A stretch of DNA of 64,000 nt from Sandaracinus amylolyticus (GTDB taxonomy: Bacteria; Myxococcota_A; Polyangia; Polyangiales; Sandaracinaceae), in the NCBI RefSeq assembly GCF_000737325.1, contig NZ_CP011125.1, positions 3,348,001 through 3,412,000 on the forward strand. Reading direction: 5' to 3'. Below the pieces are notes generated by a model. It saw only the letters and a list, made by a program, of their open reading frames with translations, was not told the origin of the DNA and ran no database searches. The position numbers were made by a program, and so were the translations under genes. Positions 21,963 through 30,864 of this stretch are shown piece after piece; positions within the stretch are counted from its first letter, which is position 1; each line of letters starts with the position of its first letter.

Positions 21963-22046
21963 GCGCGTCGCGGTGACGCGGGATGCGATCGCCCGCGGAG
22001 CTCTCGTGCTAGAGCGTGGTCACTCGTTCGAAGGGAGGGTTCGAAC

Positions 22047-22784
22047 ATGCCGTCGAAGATGGTGCTCACGCACGAGAACGCCGCGCGCAGCGTCGCCGAG
22101 GCGATCACGACCTACGCCGATCGGATCCAGGCGGCGCTCGAGCCACGCATGCGTCCGTTGCTCCAGCGCGGCGAGGCGATGCCCGACATCGCCCTCGCGC
22201 TGAAGCTGCTCGGGCGCCTCGTCGTCGCCGACGCGGCCGTGCTGACCGAGAAGGACGACGCGAACGAGGCGGAGCTCGCCGACGACGTGCCGCTGCGTGC
22301 TGCGCGCGACGAGGCGGTCGCGGAGCTGTACCCGACGCTCGTCGATCTCCGCGACACGCTGCTGCCGGTGTACGGCGCAGCGGGGCTCGCCGCGCTGAAG
22401 CTCTCCGAGCCCGCCACGAAGGATCCGAAGCCGCTGGCGCGCCTCGCGAGCGCCGTCGCCGACGCGCTGCGCAGCGGCGTGAAGCTGAAGGTGCGGCGCG
22501 AGGGTGTGAAGATCGATCGAGAGCTCTTCGCGGATCGGATCGAGCCGCTCGCGCGCGCGCTCGCGGAGGCGGTCGCCGGGCTCGAGCGCGAGGGCAAGGA
22601 GAACCAGGAGGCGCTCCTCGAGAAGAACGCGGCGTTCGAGCGCGCCGAGGAGAGCATCGCCGCAGCGTCCTCGATCACGATCGCGCTGCTCGAGCTCGCG
22701 CGCCTGGGGACGCTGGCGGACCACGTGCTGCCCATGCTCCGGCGCCGCGGCACGGCGAGCAATCCGGACGCGCCCGAGAGCTGA
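22047..22784 (+). CDS. Conserved helical hypothetical protein (245 aa)
   Basis: The gene starts at ATG 22047 behind a good ribosome binding site (GGGAGG, 22034-22039). The product is almost entirely helical and charged (ARSVAEAITTYADRIQAALE; LAEAVAGLEREGKENQEALL), with no signal peptide, membrane segment or catalytic motif. Coiled-coil stretches near residues 180-215 suggest oligomerisation or a structural role. I do not recognise a family. The tandem array directly upstream may affect its transcription. Confidence 0.75.
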   Translation: MPSKMVLTHENAARSVAEAITTYADRIQAALEPRMRPLLQRGEAMPDIALALKLLGRLVVADAAVLTEKDDANEAELADDVPLRAARDEAVAELYPTLVDLRDTLLPVYGAAGLAALKLSEPATKDPKPLARLASAVADALRSGVKLKVRREGVKIDRELFADRIEPLARALAEAVAGLEREGKENQEALLEKNAAFERAEESIAAASSITIALLELARLGTLADHVLPMLRRRGTASNPDAPES

Positions 22785-23568
22785 GTCGTTCCGCGGAATC
22801 GCGCTTTTTGCCGCAGCATTGCGTGTTCGGCGGGAACATCGCGCTCCGCGGCGCCGGAGGGCGATTTCCTGGCGGAAGTCGCGTCTCCGCGCCGCGGGCG
22901 TCGCGTCCGCACGCGGCGCCGCGTTCCGTGGCGCCGGAGGCCGTGCGCGGCGCGCGGAATCGCGTCTCGGCGCGCAAGCAGGCGAAACTGTGCGTGCTCC
23001 CGGACGGCAGCACGTCGACGCTCGAGAGCATGCTCGACGGCGCGAGGCCCGACGCGCCGATGGATCGCGAGGACGCGTGCGCGCCGACGACGCTCTACGA
23101 GGACGCCGACGGGGATGGGTTCGGCGACGCGGGCTCGACGGCGATCGCGGGTGCGCCGGCGGCGATCGACTTCGACTACGACTGCGACGGGACGGAGGCT
23201 GCGGAGATCGATCGTACGGCGGGAAACGTCGAGGCGTGCTGGGGTGACCCGAGCACGTGCGCGATCGGATTCCCCGGCCGATGGCGCGGCGAGGTCGCGC
23301 CTGCCTGCGGTGCCGACGGCGAAGTTGCGAGGTGCGTGGTCGCCGAGTGCGACGCGGAGTGGGTGCCCACACGCCAACGCTGCCGCTGACTCGTCGCAGC
23401 GACCGCGGCGAACCGCTCGATCGCGACAGCGAAGTCAGACCTCGCCAGCGTGAACCAAGGGTTTTCGCTGGTGGCCCGCTCCGTGCTGTTGCGCGCCCTG
23501 CATCGTTGACAGCCGCGATACGTTCGAGTCCGATTTCGATGACGACGACTTTCTGCTCGGAGGCTCGG
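22785..23568. other. Gap with a degenerate gene remnant; no intact gene
   Basis: The first ~200 bp (22785-22990) repeat short motifs such as GCGCCGGAGG and CGCGTCTCCGCG and show no gene. 22994-23389 contains a coding remnant listed separately. 23390-23568 is less GC-rich and probably carries the promoter of the lipoprotein gene at 23569. Confidence 0.6.
22994..23389 (+). pseudogene. 5'-truncated MopE-like metal-binding / Cys-rich exported protein fragment
   Basis: The frame ending at 23389 encodes recognisable protein: APTTLYEDADGDGFGDAG, FDYDCDGTEAA and several cysteines (CWGDPSTC, CVVAECDAEW, RQRC). DADGDGFG followed by DYDCDG is the MopE-type putative metal-binding motif common in myxobacterial surface proteins. 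There is no signal peptide, ribosome site or sensible start; the frame simply enters from the low-complexity stretch upstream (possible GTG 22994 or ATG 23030). The 5' part has most likely been lost. An intact short gene is a less likely alternative. Confidence 0.5.
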
Positions 23569-24381
23569 ATGGTGCTTGAACGCAAATGGCAGCGCGGTTT
23601 GCTCGCGCTGGTCGTGGCAGTGACGCTCGTCGCGTGCGGCGGCGATGATGACGATCGCCCGGGCCTGATGGACTCGGGCGTCGACTCCGGGACGGGCGGA
23701 GGCACCGACGGCGGTGGCGGTGGCGGCACCGACGCAGGCGATGGGGGCGGCGGCGGAGGTCGCGTCTGCTCGATCGCGGGAGGCGCGTGCGACGTGATCC
23801 TCCAGAACTGCCCGCAGGCCACGCAGGGCTGCTACATCGCGATCATCGAGGAAGGCGGCGAGCCCACGACGTTCTGCTCCGAGGCGGGCACGGCGGACGA
23901 GGGCGAGGCGTGCGATCCGGCGGAGGTGACCGGGTGTCTCCCGGGCTTCGGCTGCAGCGACGACCGCGTGTGCCGCCGCTACTGCTGCGAGGGACGCGCG
24001 AGCGACTGCGCCGCCGGGAGCGGGCAGCTGTGCACGCAGTACGGCAACGCGATGCCGCTGGGCATCTGCGAGCTGCCCTCCGGCTGCGGTGTCGTGCCGC
24101 AGAGCGGGTGCGAAGCGGGTGAGGGCTGCGTGTTCATCAGCATGGACGGCTCCACCGATTGTCGGACGGCGGGCAGCGTCGCGCCGGGCGGCGCGTGCGG
24201 CGCGGGCAACCTCTGTCAGGCCGGCAGCGCGTGCGTGACCCCGCCTGGCGGGACTGCGATCTGCGCGCCGATCTGCAGGATGGACGAGGACGGCGACTGC
24301 GCGGACGGCATGGTGTGCGGCGGGGTCGACACGTTCCCCGAGACGCACGGTGTGTGCGTCCCCATGCCGTCGGGCTCCTGA
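23569..24381 (+). CDS. Cys-rich lipoprotein with Gly/Asp linker
   Basis: The 270-aa product has a lipoprotein signal (RGLLALVVAVTLVACGG; lipobox VAC). A flexible Gly/Asp-rich linker (GTGGGTDGGGGGGTDAGDGG) follows, then a cysteine-rich globular region (CSIAGGACDVILQNCPQATQ, CEAGEGCVFI, CAPICRMDEDGDCADGMVC). The linker length and the roughly twenty cysteines are typical of myxobacterial outer-membrane lipoproteins of unknown function. A ribosome site GGAGG (23559-23563) six nt before ATG 23569 decides the start over an in-frame ATG at 23539. A related lipoprotein gene follows at 24433. Confidence 0.8.
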   Translation: MVLERKWQRGLLALVVAVTLVACGGDDDDRPGLMDSGVDSGTGGGTDGGGGGGTDAGDGGGGGGRVCSIAGGACDVILQNCPQATQGCYIAIIEEGGEPTTFCSEAGTADEGEACDPAEVTGCLPGFGCSDDRVCRRYCCEGRASDCAAGSGQLCTQYGNAMPLGICELPSGCGVVPQSGCEAGEGCVFISMDGSTDCRTAGSVAPGGACGAGNLCQAGSACVTPPGGTAICAPICRMDEDGDCADGMVCGGVDTFPETHGVCVPMPSGS

Positions 24382-24432
24382 TCGCGAAAGGCTGATCGTA
24401 TTCGCCGCTCGGTCGCAATCCTGCCCCTTCTG

Positions 24433-25227
24433 ATGCTCGCGCTGGGCGCGTGCGGGGAGGCGCCGCACGACGAGCGCGATGCGGGCACGCTGCGGGACGC
24501 CGCCCTCGCGGAGGGCGGCGTCAATCCGAGCGACGCCGCCGCGATCGATGCGGGGACGATCACGAGCGACGCGAGCAGCGGCGGCGATGCGGGCGGGGGC
24601 GCGTGTGGATCGTCGGTGTGCGATCCGCGCGCGCCGAGCTCGTGCGGAGATGGCGACGCCGGGGTGTGCGCGCTGGTCGATCGCGTCGCGGAGTGCGTGC
24701 AGGGCGTCGGTGATCGCCGTGAGGCCGAGACCTGCGCGAGCGACGACGAGTGCGCGCCCGCGCTCGCGTGCTTCGGCGTGGGCGCGTCGGGCGAAGGCGT
24801 GTGCGCGCGGATCTGTTGTCCCGCGGATCGCGGCGTGTGCGGCGACGAGCGCGAGGTCGACTGTCGCGCCGACGCGGTGCTCGTGACCGGGGTGCCGACG
24901 CAGTGGGGACGCTGCGGTCCGCCCCGCGCGTGCGACGTGCTCGCGCCGGAGCGCGACTGCGCGCCGGGCGAGGGCTGCTACATCGAGACCGATCCCGCGC
25001 GCACGGTGTGCCGCTGGGCGGGCGAGGGTGGCGTGGGCGCGCCGTGTGTCGAGGCGCGCGACTGCGGGCCGGGGTTCTTCTGCGGTGGCGTGCCGTCGCG
25101 CACGTGCGTGCGCGTGTGCCGCATCGACGACGCGTCGAGCTGTCCGCTCGAAGAAGGGCGCTGCGTGGCGCAGGCGTACTCGCCGCCGGGCTCGGGCGTG
25201 TGCGTCGCGAGCGCCTCGCGGATGTAG
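24433..25227 (+). CDS. Cys-rich lipoprotein, paralogue of the preceding gene; true start uncertain
   Basis: The product shares architecture and motifs with the preceding lipoprotein: lipobox LGAC, an Asp/Ala/Gly linker and Cys-rich blocks (CFGVGASGEGVC, CCPADRGVC, CAPGEGCYIE, CRIDDASSC). From ATG 24433 the signal would be only about six residues before the lipobox Cys. The upstream codons (RIRRSVAILPLL) complete a normal lipoprotein signal, but no ATG, GTG or TTG exists there before the in-frame stop. Translation may use a rare start (ATT or CTG around 24399-24430). Transcription with the preceding gene is likely (51 bp gap). Confidence 0.7.
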   Translation: MLALGACGEAPHDERDAGTLRDAALAEGGVNPSDAAAIDAGTITSDASSGGDAGGGACGSSVCDPRAPSSCGDGDAGVCALVDRVAECVQGVGDRREAETCASDDECAPALACFGVGASGEGVCARICCPADRGVCGDEREVDCRADAVLVTGVPTQWGRCGPPRACDVLAPERDCAPGEGCYIETDPARTVCRWAGEGGVGAPCVEARDCGPGFFCGGVPSRTCVRVCRIDDASSCPLEEGRCVAQAYSPPGSGVCVASASRM

Positions 25228-25246
25228 GGCTCCGCTCGGCGCGCGA

Positions 25247-25275
25247 TTGACCGGTCGCGCCGGTTTTTCTACAAG
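25247..25275 (+). promoter_or_regulatory. Promoter of the MoxR-type operon, leaderless
   Basis: TTGACC (25247-25252), a 17-bp spacer and TACAAG (25270-25275) form the clearest promoter in the window. The GTG start follows after only six nt, so the transcript should be leaderless. The spacer holds a small hairpin plus T-run (ACCGG, loop, CCGGTTTTTC), which could also terminate readthrough from the lipoprotein genes. Confidence 0.5.
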
Positions 25276-25281
25276 GTTCGA

Positions 25282-25551
25282 GTGCAGATCGTCGCCTGCC
25301 GGAACCATCCCGCGCGCGAGGCGATCGGCGTCTGCGTGAAGTGCCGCGCGCGCGTCTGCGCGGAGTGCAGCACGAAGATCGAAGGCGTGAACCACTGCGT
25401 CGAGTGCCTCGCGACGCTCGCGGGGAACGCGACGGATGCGACGCAGCGCGCGGCGTCCAGCGCGTGGCGCGGACGCGTCGCGGCGGGCGTCGTGCTCGGT
25501 GGCGCGACGCTGATGTGGTGGGCGCTCGTCGAGATCGCGCTGCCGCGCTGA
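25282..25551 (+). CDS. B-box-like zinc-finger membrane protein
   Basis: The 89-aa product starts with a zinc-binding region of regularly spaced Cys/His (VACRNHPAREAIGVCVKC, then VCAECSTK, NHCVECL) resembling a B-box or rhomboid-associated zinc finger. It ends in one membrane helix (AAGVVLGGATLMWWALVEI). It is the first gene of the operon that continues with DUF4129, DUF4350, MoxR and DUF58 proteins. The GTG start sits directly after the promoter. Such proteins often sit beside membrane enzymes, but no function can be given. Confidence 0.7.
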   Translation: MQIVACRNHPAREAIGVCVKCRARVCAECSTKIEGVNHCVECLATLAGNATDATQRAASSAWRGRVAAGVVLGGATLMWWALVEIALPR

Positions 25552-25557
25552 GCGCCG

Positions 25558-27234
25558 ATGGACGCGTCGCATCGCGAGACGATCGGGCGCCGGGACCTCT
25601 CGCCCGCCGGCGCGATCGATCGGCTCGATCGCGCGTTCGCGCTCGCGCGTGCCGGCGGTGTCGTGCTCGCGGCGCGCGCGTGGGGCGCGGGCGCGCTCGT
25701 CGCCGTGGCGGTGATCGCGTCGTGGTACCTCGAGGCGATCGAAGGGGTGCGCGCGCTGCGTCCGCTGCTCGTGCTCGCGGCGGCGCTGGCGTGGTGGGCG
25801 CGCGCAGTCTCGCTGGGTCGCGTCGCGCGGGCGCACGTCGTGCGGCTGTGGGCGGACGCGCCGATCCCTGCCGACGCGGGACGCGCGCGTGACGTGGCGC
25901 GCACCGCGGGATGGGCGGCGATCGGGCTGTGGGCGGGCGGCTGGGCGCTCGCGATCGGAGCGCTCGCGGGGCCGCTCGGTGTGGTGCTGGTTCTGCCGCT
26001 CTTCGCGGTGCGCGGCGCGATCGCACCGTCGTGGCTCGCGCGCAGCGCATGCGCTGCTGAGGCAGGCGTCGCGGCGCTGCGCCGCGCGATCGGCGACTCG
26101 AGCGGGCAGCGCTTCGTGGGGATGATCGCGGAGCTGCTCGTGCTGGTCGGCGCGCTCGGGCTGTACGTGAATGCGCTCGCGACGATCGCGGTGGGGATGT
26201 TGCTCGCGCGATCGTTCTTCGGGCTCGACGTCGCGACGCTCGATGCGTTCCTGTCGGTGCGCAACACGTTCGTGCTCGTGGTGGTCGCGATGATCGTGCT
26301 CGTCGCGATCGAGCCGCTGCGGGCGGCGCTCTCCGCGCTCACGTGGGTCGAGGCGCGCGTGCGCGAGGAAGGGCTGGATCTGCGCATCGCGATCGACGAC
26401 GCGATCGCGCGATCGCGCCCGCGGCGTGCCGGTGCGCGCATCGCCGCGGGGATCGCGATCACGGTCGCGCTCGCGGCGGGCCGCGTCGACGCGCAGGCGC
26501 TGCCGCCGCCTCCACCGCTGCCGCCGGGGTTCGGGCAGAGCGCTGCGCCGAGCGAGCCCGAGCCCGAGGTGGTCGCCGAGGACAGCGAAGAGGACGCACG
26601 GGCGCGCGAAGACGCCGCGGCGATCCTCGCGCGCCCCGAGTTCCAGGACCACGGCGACGCGCGCGGGCGCGGCGTGCGCGAGCTGATCGAGCGCTTGCTC
26701 GAGTGGCTCTTCCGCCATCGCGATCCGATCGAGGCGCCGATCACACCGCGCGCGCCGGAGATCCCGCTCCCGGGGCCGCTCGTGTTCCTCGCGATGGCGA
26801 TCGTCGTGGCGCTGCTCGTCGCGATCCTGCTGCACGTCACGCGACCGCTGCGTCGCGGCGCGCGCGTGGTCGAGGCGCCGCAGCTCACGCCCGACGCGGT
26901 CGCCGACCCGCGAGAGCGTGCGCCCGACGAGTGGGTCGACGACGCGGCTCGGCTCGCGGCCGAAGGACGACATCGCGAGGCGCTGCGCGCGCTCTACCTC
27001 GCGACGCTGGTCGCGCTCGATCGGCGACGCCTGATCCGCTTCGAGAAGACGCTCACGAACGGGCAGTACCTCCGGCAGATGCCGGACGGCGAGGCGCGCG
27101 TCGACTTCCGCGACTTCACGCGTCGGTTCGACCGCACGTGGTACGGGCGCGAGCCCGCGAGCGAGCACGACTATCGTGCGTGTCGCGACCTCGCGGAGCG
27201 CATCGTCGCGCATGCGCGCGGAGGGCACGCGTGA
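25558..27234 (+). CDS. DUF4129-domain multi-pass membrane protein
   Basis: The 558-aa protein has several membrane helices in its first 350 residues (LVAVAVIASWYLEAI; LAIGALAGPLGVVLVLPLF; FVLVVVAMIVLVAIEPL). A Pro-rich, acidic extracytoplasmic segment follows, then another helix (LVFLAMAIVVALLVAILL) and a C-terminal cytosolic DUF4129 region (LYLATLVALDRRRLIRFE; LTNGQYLRQ). DUF4129 proteins typically accompany MoxR ATPases and DUF58 proteins, as here. The stop overlaps the next gene's GTG (GTGA). The likely role is as a membrane partner of the MoxR system; biochemistry is unknown. Confidence 0.8.
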   Translation: MDASHRETIGRRDLSPAGAIDRLDRAFALARAGGVVLAARAWGAGALVAVAVIASWYLEAIEGVRALRPLLVLAAALAWWARAVSLGRVARAHVVRLWADAPIPADAGRARDVARTAGWAAIGLWAGGWALAIGALAGPLGVVLVLPLFAVRGAIAPSWLARSACAAEAGVAALRRAIGDSSGQRFVGMIAELLVLVGALGLYVNALATIAVGMLLARSFFGLDVATLDAFLSVRNTFVLVVVAMIVLVAIEPLRAALSALTWVEARVREEGLDLRIAIDDAIARSRPRRAGARIAAGIAITVALAAGRVDAQALPPPPPLPPGFGQSAAPSEPEPEVVAEDSEEDARAREDAAAILARPEFQDHGDARGRGVRELIERLLEWLFRHRDPIEAPITPRAPEIPLPGPLVFLAMAIVVALLVAILLHVTRPLRRGARVVEAPQLTPDAVADPRERAPDEWVDDAARLAAEGRHREALRALYLATLVALDRRRLIRFEKTLTNGQYLRQMPDGEARVDFRDFTRRFDRTWYGREPASEHDYRACRDLAERIVAHARGGHA

Positions 27235-28520
27235 GGGTGGTGCTGCGTCGCGTCGCGGTCGCGCTCGCGATCGTGATCGCTCTCGGCGCGAGCGGGCTCG
27301 TCTGCGCGCGCGTGGCGGACCGAGGGCGCTGGGCGCTCTCGTACTCGACGCACGGCGCGGGGCCCGAGGGCGCGCGTGGTCTCTATCTCTTCGCGCACGA
27401 GCGCGGTGTGCCGGTGCGTCGTTGGTCGGAAGATCTCGGGGCGCTCCCGGACGGCGGGATGCTCGTCGCGCTCGGTGGGTGCGATCACTTCGGCGCTCGA
27501 TCGCTGTCGCGTCCGGAGCGCGAGCGGCTGGTGCGCTGGGTCGACGCCGGTGGGACGCTGGTCGTCGCGGGTGCGGACGAGTACCTGCCGCGCGAGCTCG
27601 GCGTCGCGCTGAGCGGGCCCGCCGGTGAGGCGTGCTTCGGGCGCACTGGCGCGTTCGGGATGATCGTGCGCGCGTGGGAGCGCGCCGAGGAAGACGACGG
27701 CGAGGAGGTGCGCGACGTCACCGGGCGCATCGCGCGCGATCCGACGCGCGCGGCGGACGAGCTCGCGCCCGAGGACGCAGCGCCGCCGATCACCTGGGCG
27801 CACGCGGTCGGAGGCTCGCTGCGCGGGATGGCGCCCGTCGGGCTGCGTCGCGCCGCGTCCGTGCACGTCGACGATCCTGCGAGCGCGACGATCCTGCTGC
27901 GCGTCGAGGAGCGCACCGCAGGCGTGTCCGTCGCGCGCGGGCGCGGCACGGTGATCGCGCTCGCGTCGGCGAGCGCGCTGCAGAACCGCGATCTCGCGAG
28001 CGCGGGAGGTGCCGCGCTGTTCGCGCGGCTGCTCGCGTCGCACGAGGGTCCCGTCTACTTCGACGAGTACCACCTCGGCATCGGCGCGCCGCGCTCGTTC
28101 ATGCGCTGGGTCGCGGAGATCGGGTTGCTCCCGGTCGCGCTGCAGCTGCTGGTCGTGCTGCTGTTCTTCCTGTGGCGCGCGGGAGCGCGCTTCGGAGACA
28201 CGCAGCGCGACGTGGAGCGCGCGCCGGCGACCACCGCGAGCTTCGTGGGCGCGGTCGGCAATCTGTTCGCGAAGTCGGAGGACGCAGCGGGCGCGCTCGT
28301 GCTGATCACGCGCCACGCGCTCTCGCGGATCGCGGCGCACCATCGGCTCGACGGCATCCCGCACGAGCGTCTCGCGGACGAGCTCGCGCGCAGGAAGCGT
28401 CACGACGCGGCGGACGCGGTGCGTCGGATCACCTCGGCGCGAGAAGGAACGATCGATCTCACGCGGCGGACGCGCGAGATCGACGCGGAGGTCGCGCGCG
28501 CGACGCGCGATCGGGTGTAG
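27231..28520 (+). CDS. DUF4350-domain membrane protein of the MoxR operon
   Basis: The 429-aa product has an N-terminal membrane anchor (VAVALAIVIALGASGLVCA). A globular extracytoplasmic domain follows, with the DUF4350 hallmarks GARGLYLFAHERGVPVRRW, VDAGGTLVVAG and YFDEYHLGIG, then a second helix (LPVALQLLVVLLFFLWRAG) and a cytosolic tail. The domain has a glutamine-amidotransferase-like Rossmann arrangement in related proteins, without an enzymatic role established. GTG 27231 overlaps the DUF4129 stop, and MoxR follows 12 bp later. Assignment is by motif pattern and context. Confidence 0.75.
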   Translation: MRVVLRRVAVALAIVIALGASGLVCARVADRGRWALSYSTHGAGPEGARGLYLFAHERGVPVRRWSEDLGALPDGGMLVALGGCDHFGARSLSRPERERLVRWVDAGGTLVVAGADEYLPRELGVALSGPAGEACFGRTGAFGMIVRAWERAEEDDGEEVRDVTGRIARDPTRAADELAPEDAAPPITWAHAVGGSLRGMAPVGLRRAASVHVDDPASATILLRVEERTAGVSVARGRGTVIALASASALQNRDLASAGGAALFARLLASHEGPVYFDEYHLGIGAPRSFMRWVAEIGLLPVALQLLVVLLFFLWRAGARFGDTQRDVERAPATTASFVGAVGNLFAKSEDAAGALVLITRHALSRIAAHHRLDGIPHERLADELARRKRHDAADAVRRITSAREGTIDLTRRTREIDAEVARATRDRV

Positions 28521-28532
28521 AGGACGGAGCGC

Positions 28533-29492
28533 ATGGATCACGTCGAGGAGCTCGCGAGCCTGAAGCGCGACGTCGCGCGCGAGGTGCGCAAGGTGGTCGT
28601 GGGGCAGGACGAGGCGATCGAGGGGATGCTCGTCGCGCTGCTCGCGCAGGGGCACGTGCTGCTCGAGGGCGTGCCCGGCACGGCGAAGACGCTGATGGTG
28701 CGCGCGCTCGCCGCGACGATGGGTCTCGCGTTCGGGCGAATCCAGTTCACGCCCGATCTGATGCCGAGCGACATCCTCGGCACGAACGTGTTCGACTTCG
28801 AGCGCGGGCGCTTCCAGCTCACGAAGGGGCCGATCTTCACGGAGCTGCTGCTCGCAGACGAGATCAACCGCGCGCCCGCGAAGACACAGAGCGCGCTGCT
28901 CGAGGCGATGCAGGAGCGACAGGTCTCGCTCGACGGTCAGCGCCACGCGCTCGGCGCGGACTTCACGGTGTTCGCGACGCAGAACCCGGTCGAGCAGGAG
29001 GGCACGTACCCGCTGCCCGAGGCGCAGCTCGATCGCTTCTTGCTCAAGATCGTCGTCGGGTACCCGAGCGTCGAGGACGAGGATCGGATCCTCGCGCACG
29101 CGAGCGTCGGCGTCGGCTCGGTCGACGTCGCCGCGGCGGGCATCGATCGCGTCGCGACGCGCGAGCGGATCGCCGCGGTGCGCGAGCTCGGCCATCAGGT
29201 GCTGATCGAGGATCGCGTGCGGGGCTACGTGCGCGAGCTCGTGCGCGCGACGCGCCACACGCCGGCGATCCTGCTCGGCGCCGGACCGCGCGCGGGCGTG
29301 CACCTGCTCGTCGCGTCGCGCTGGTACGCCGCGCTCGAAGGGCGTCGGTTCGTGACGCCCGACGACGTGCGGCGCGCGCTGCGTCCGGTGATCGGACACC
29401 GCCTCGTGCTCGCGCCCGAGGTCGAGCTCGACGGCCTCTCGGCGAGCGAGGTGATCGAACGCGTCGCCGCGACGGTCGAGGTGCCGCGTTGA
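28533..29492 (+). CDS. MoxR-family AAA+ ATPase
   Basis: The 319-aa ATPase carries Walker A GVPGTAKT (residues 46-53), Walker B LLADEINRAP, and the MoxR hallmarks NPVEQEGTYPLPEAQLDRF and RGYVRELVRATR. MoxR proteins act as chaperones that mature or insert metal cofactors or assemble protein complexes with partner vWA proteins. The DUF58 (vWA-like) protein encoded immediately downstream (TTGA overlap) is the usual partner. ATG 28533 is the natural start. Confidence 0.93.
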   Translation: MDHVEELASLKRDVAREVRKVVVGQDEAIEGMLVALLAQGHVLLEGVPGTAKTLMVRALAATMGLAFGRIQFTPDLMPSDILGTNVFDFERGRFQLTKGPIFTELLLADEINRAPAKTQSALLEAMQERQVSLDGQRHALGADFTVFATQNPVEQEGTYPLPEAQLDRFLLKIVVGYPSVEDEDRILAHASVGVGSVDVAAAGIDRVATRERIAAVRELGHQVLIEDRVRGYVRELVRATRHTPAILLGAGPRAGVHLLVASRWYAALEGRRFVTPDDVRRALRPVIGHRLVLAPEVELDGLSASEVIERVAATVEVPR

Positions 29493-30826
29493 GCGACGAC
29501 GAGCGCGCGACGACGACGCGATGGGCGCCCGGCGCGCGGCTCGCGCCCGCAGCGCTCGCGGGCATCCCGCTCGCGCTCGGCGGTGGCACGCTCGGCTTCG
29601 TCGGCTCCCTCGCGTTCGACGCTGCGCTCGTGATCGGTGCCGCGATCGACGCACGCCGGCTCGCAGCGCGCGCGCCGCACGCCGAGCGACACCACGACGC
29701 GCGGCTCGTGCTCGGTGCGCGCAACCGCGTCGTGATCCGCCTCCACAACGCGAGCGAGCACGCGATCCGCGTGACCGTGCGCGACGATCTGCCGGAGGGC
29801 TGGCACGCGGACCCCGACGAGCTCGTCGCGGAGATCCCTGCGCATGCGCGGCGCGAGCTCGCGTACGACGTCGTGCCGCCCGCGCGCGGCGTCGCGCGCT
29901 TCGGCGACCTGCACGTGCGCATCGAGGGCGGGCTCGGCCTCGGCGCCGCCATCGCGAGCATCGCCGCGAGCGAGGAGACGCGCGTCTATCCGAACGTGCT
30001 CGGCACGCGACGCCGCGAGCTCGCGATGCGCCTCTCGCGCGTCGCCGCGCCGGGGATGCGCAGCGTGCGCGTGCTCGGCGGCGGCGGTGAATTCGAGCAG
30101 CTGCGCGAGTACGTGCACGGCGATCCGTTCCGCGACCTCGACTGGAAGTCGACGGCGAAGCGACATCGCCCGATCACCCGCGTGCTGCAGCAGGAGCGCA
30201 GCCAGCAAGTGCTCCTCGCGATCGACGCGGGGCGCATGATGGCGAGCCGCGCGGGCGACGGGGCCACGAAGCTCGATCACGCGATCCACGCGGCGCTGCT
30301 GCTCGCGTACGTCGCGCTGCGACAGGGTGATCGCGTCGGGCTCGTCGTGTTCTCCGATGACGTGCGCGCGTTCGTCCCGCCGGGGCGTGGCGCTGCGCAA
30401 TACCGCCGCTTGCTCGAGGCGGTGTTCGCGGTGCAGGCCGAGCTCACGCACGTCGACGTGCGTCGTCTCGTCGACTTCGTGCGCGCGCGCGTGCCGAAGC
30501 GCGCGCTCGTCGTGGTGTTCAGCGACCTGCTCGACGAATCGCACGCCATGCCGCTCGCGACGCACGCAGCGGTGCTCCGCCGCAAGCACCTGCCGATCTG
30601 CGTGACGATGCGCGATCCCGTCGCCGAGGAGCTCGCGTCCGCGCCCGCGGCGCGCGAGCACGACGCGTACGTGCGCGCCGCCGCGGCCGATCTCGTCGCG
30701 GAGCGCGCCGCCGTGAAGGCCCACCTGAGGCGCGCCGGGATCGGCGTCGTCGAGGCGCCGCCGGGAGAGCTCGCGGTCGCGGCGGTCGGACGCTACCTCG
30801 AGCTCAAGTCGCGCAGCGCGCTCTGA
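29489..30826 (+). CDS. DUF58 / vWA-like protein, partner of MoxR
   Basis: The 445-aa product has an N-terminal hydrophobic hairpin (AALAGIPLALGGGTLGFVG and SLAFDAALVIGAAI), a beta-rich region and the DUF58 signature YVHGDPFRDLDWKSTAKR. A von Willebrand A-like domain follows (QQVLLAIDAGRMM; VGLVVFSDDVRAFVPP; LVVVFSDLLDE). The canonical MIDAS DxSxS is replaced by DAGRM, so metal binding at this site is doubtful. The start is a TTG overlapping the MoxR stop. It ends the five-gene operon. Confidence 0.87.
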   Translation: MSDDERATTTRWAPGARLAPAALAGIPLALGGGTLGFVGSLAFDAALVIGAAIDARRLAARAPHAERHHDARLVLGARNRVVIRLHNASEHAIRVTVRDDLPEGWHADPDELVAEIPAHARRELAYDVVPPARGVARFGDLHVRIEGGLGLGAAIASIAASEETRVYPNVLGTRRRELAMRLSRVAAPGMRSVRVLGGGGEFEQLREYVHGDPFRDLDWKSTAKRHRPITRVLQQERSQQVLLAIDAGRMMASRAGDGATKLDHAIHAALLLAYVALRQGDRVGLVVFSDDVRAFVPPGRGAAQYRRLLEAVFAVQAELTHVDVRRLVDFVRARVPKRALVVVFSDLLDESHAMPLATHAAVLRRKHLPICVTMRDPVAEELASAPAAREHDAYVRAAAADLVAERAAVKAHLRRAGIGVVEAPPGELAVAAVGRYLELKSRSAL

Positions 30827-30864
30827 CGCTCGCGCGCGATGCGGCGCTCGTGCATGTTCGTCGC

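Noticed and set aside
21606-22046. N-terminal extension of the 22047 gene through the 33-bp repeats
   Set aside because: The frame is open only because 33 is a multiple of three; a good ribosome site sits before ATG 22047 and none before any upstream start.
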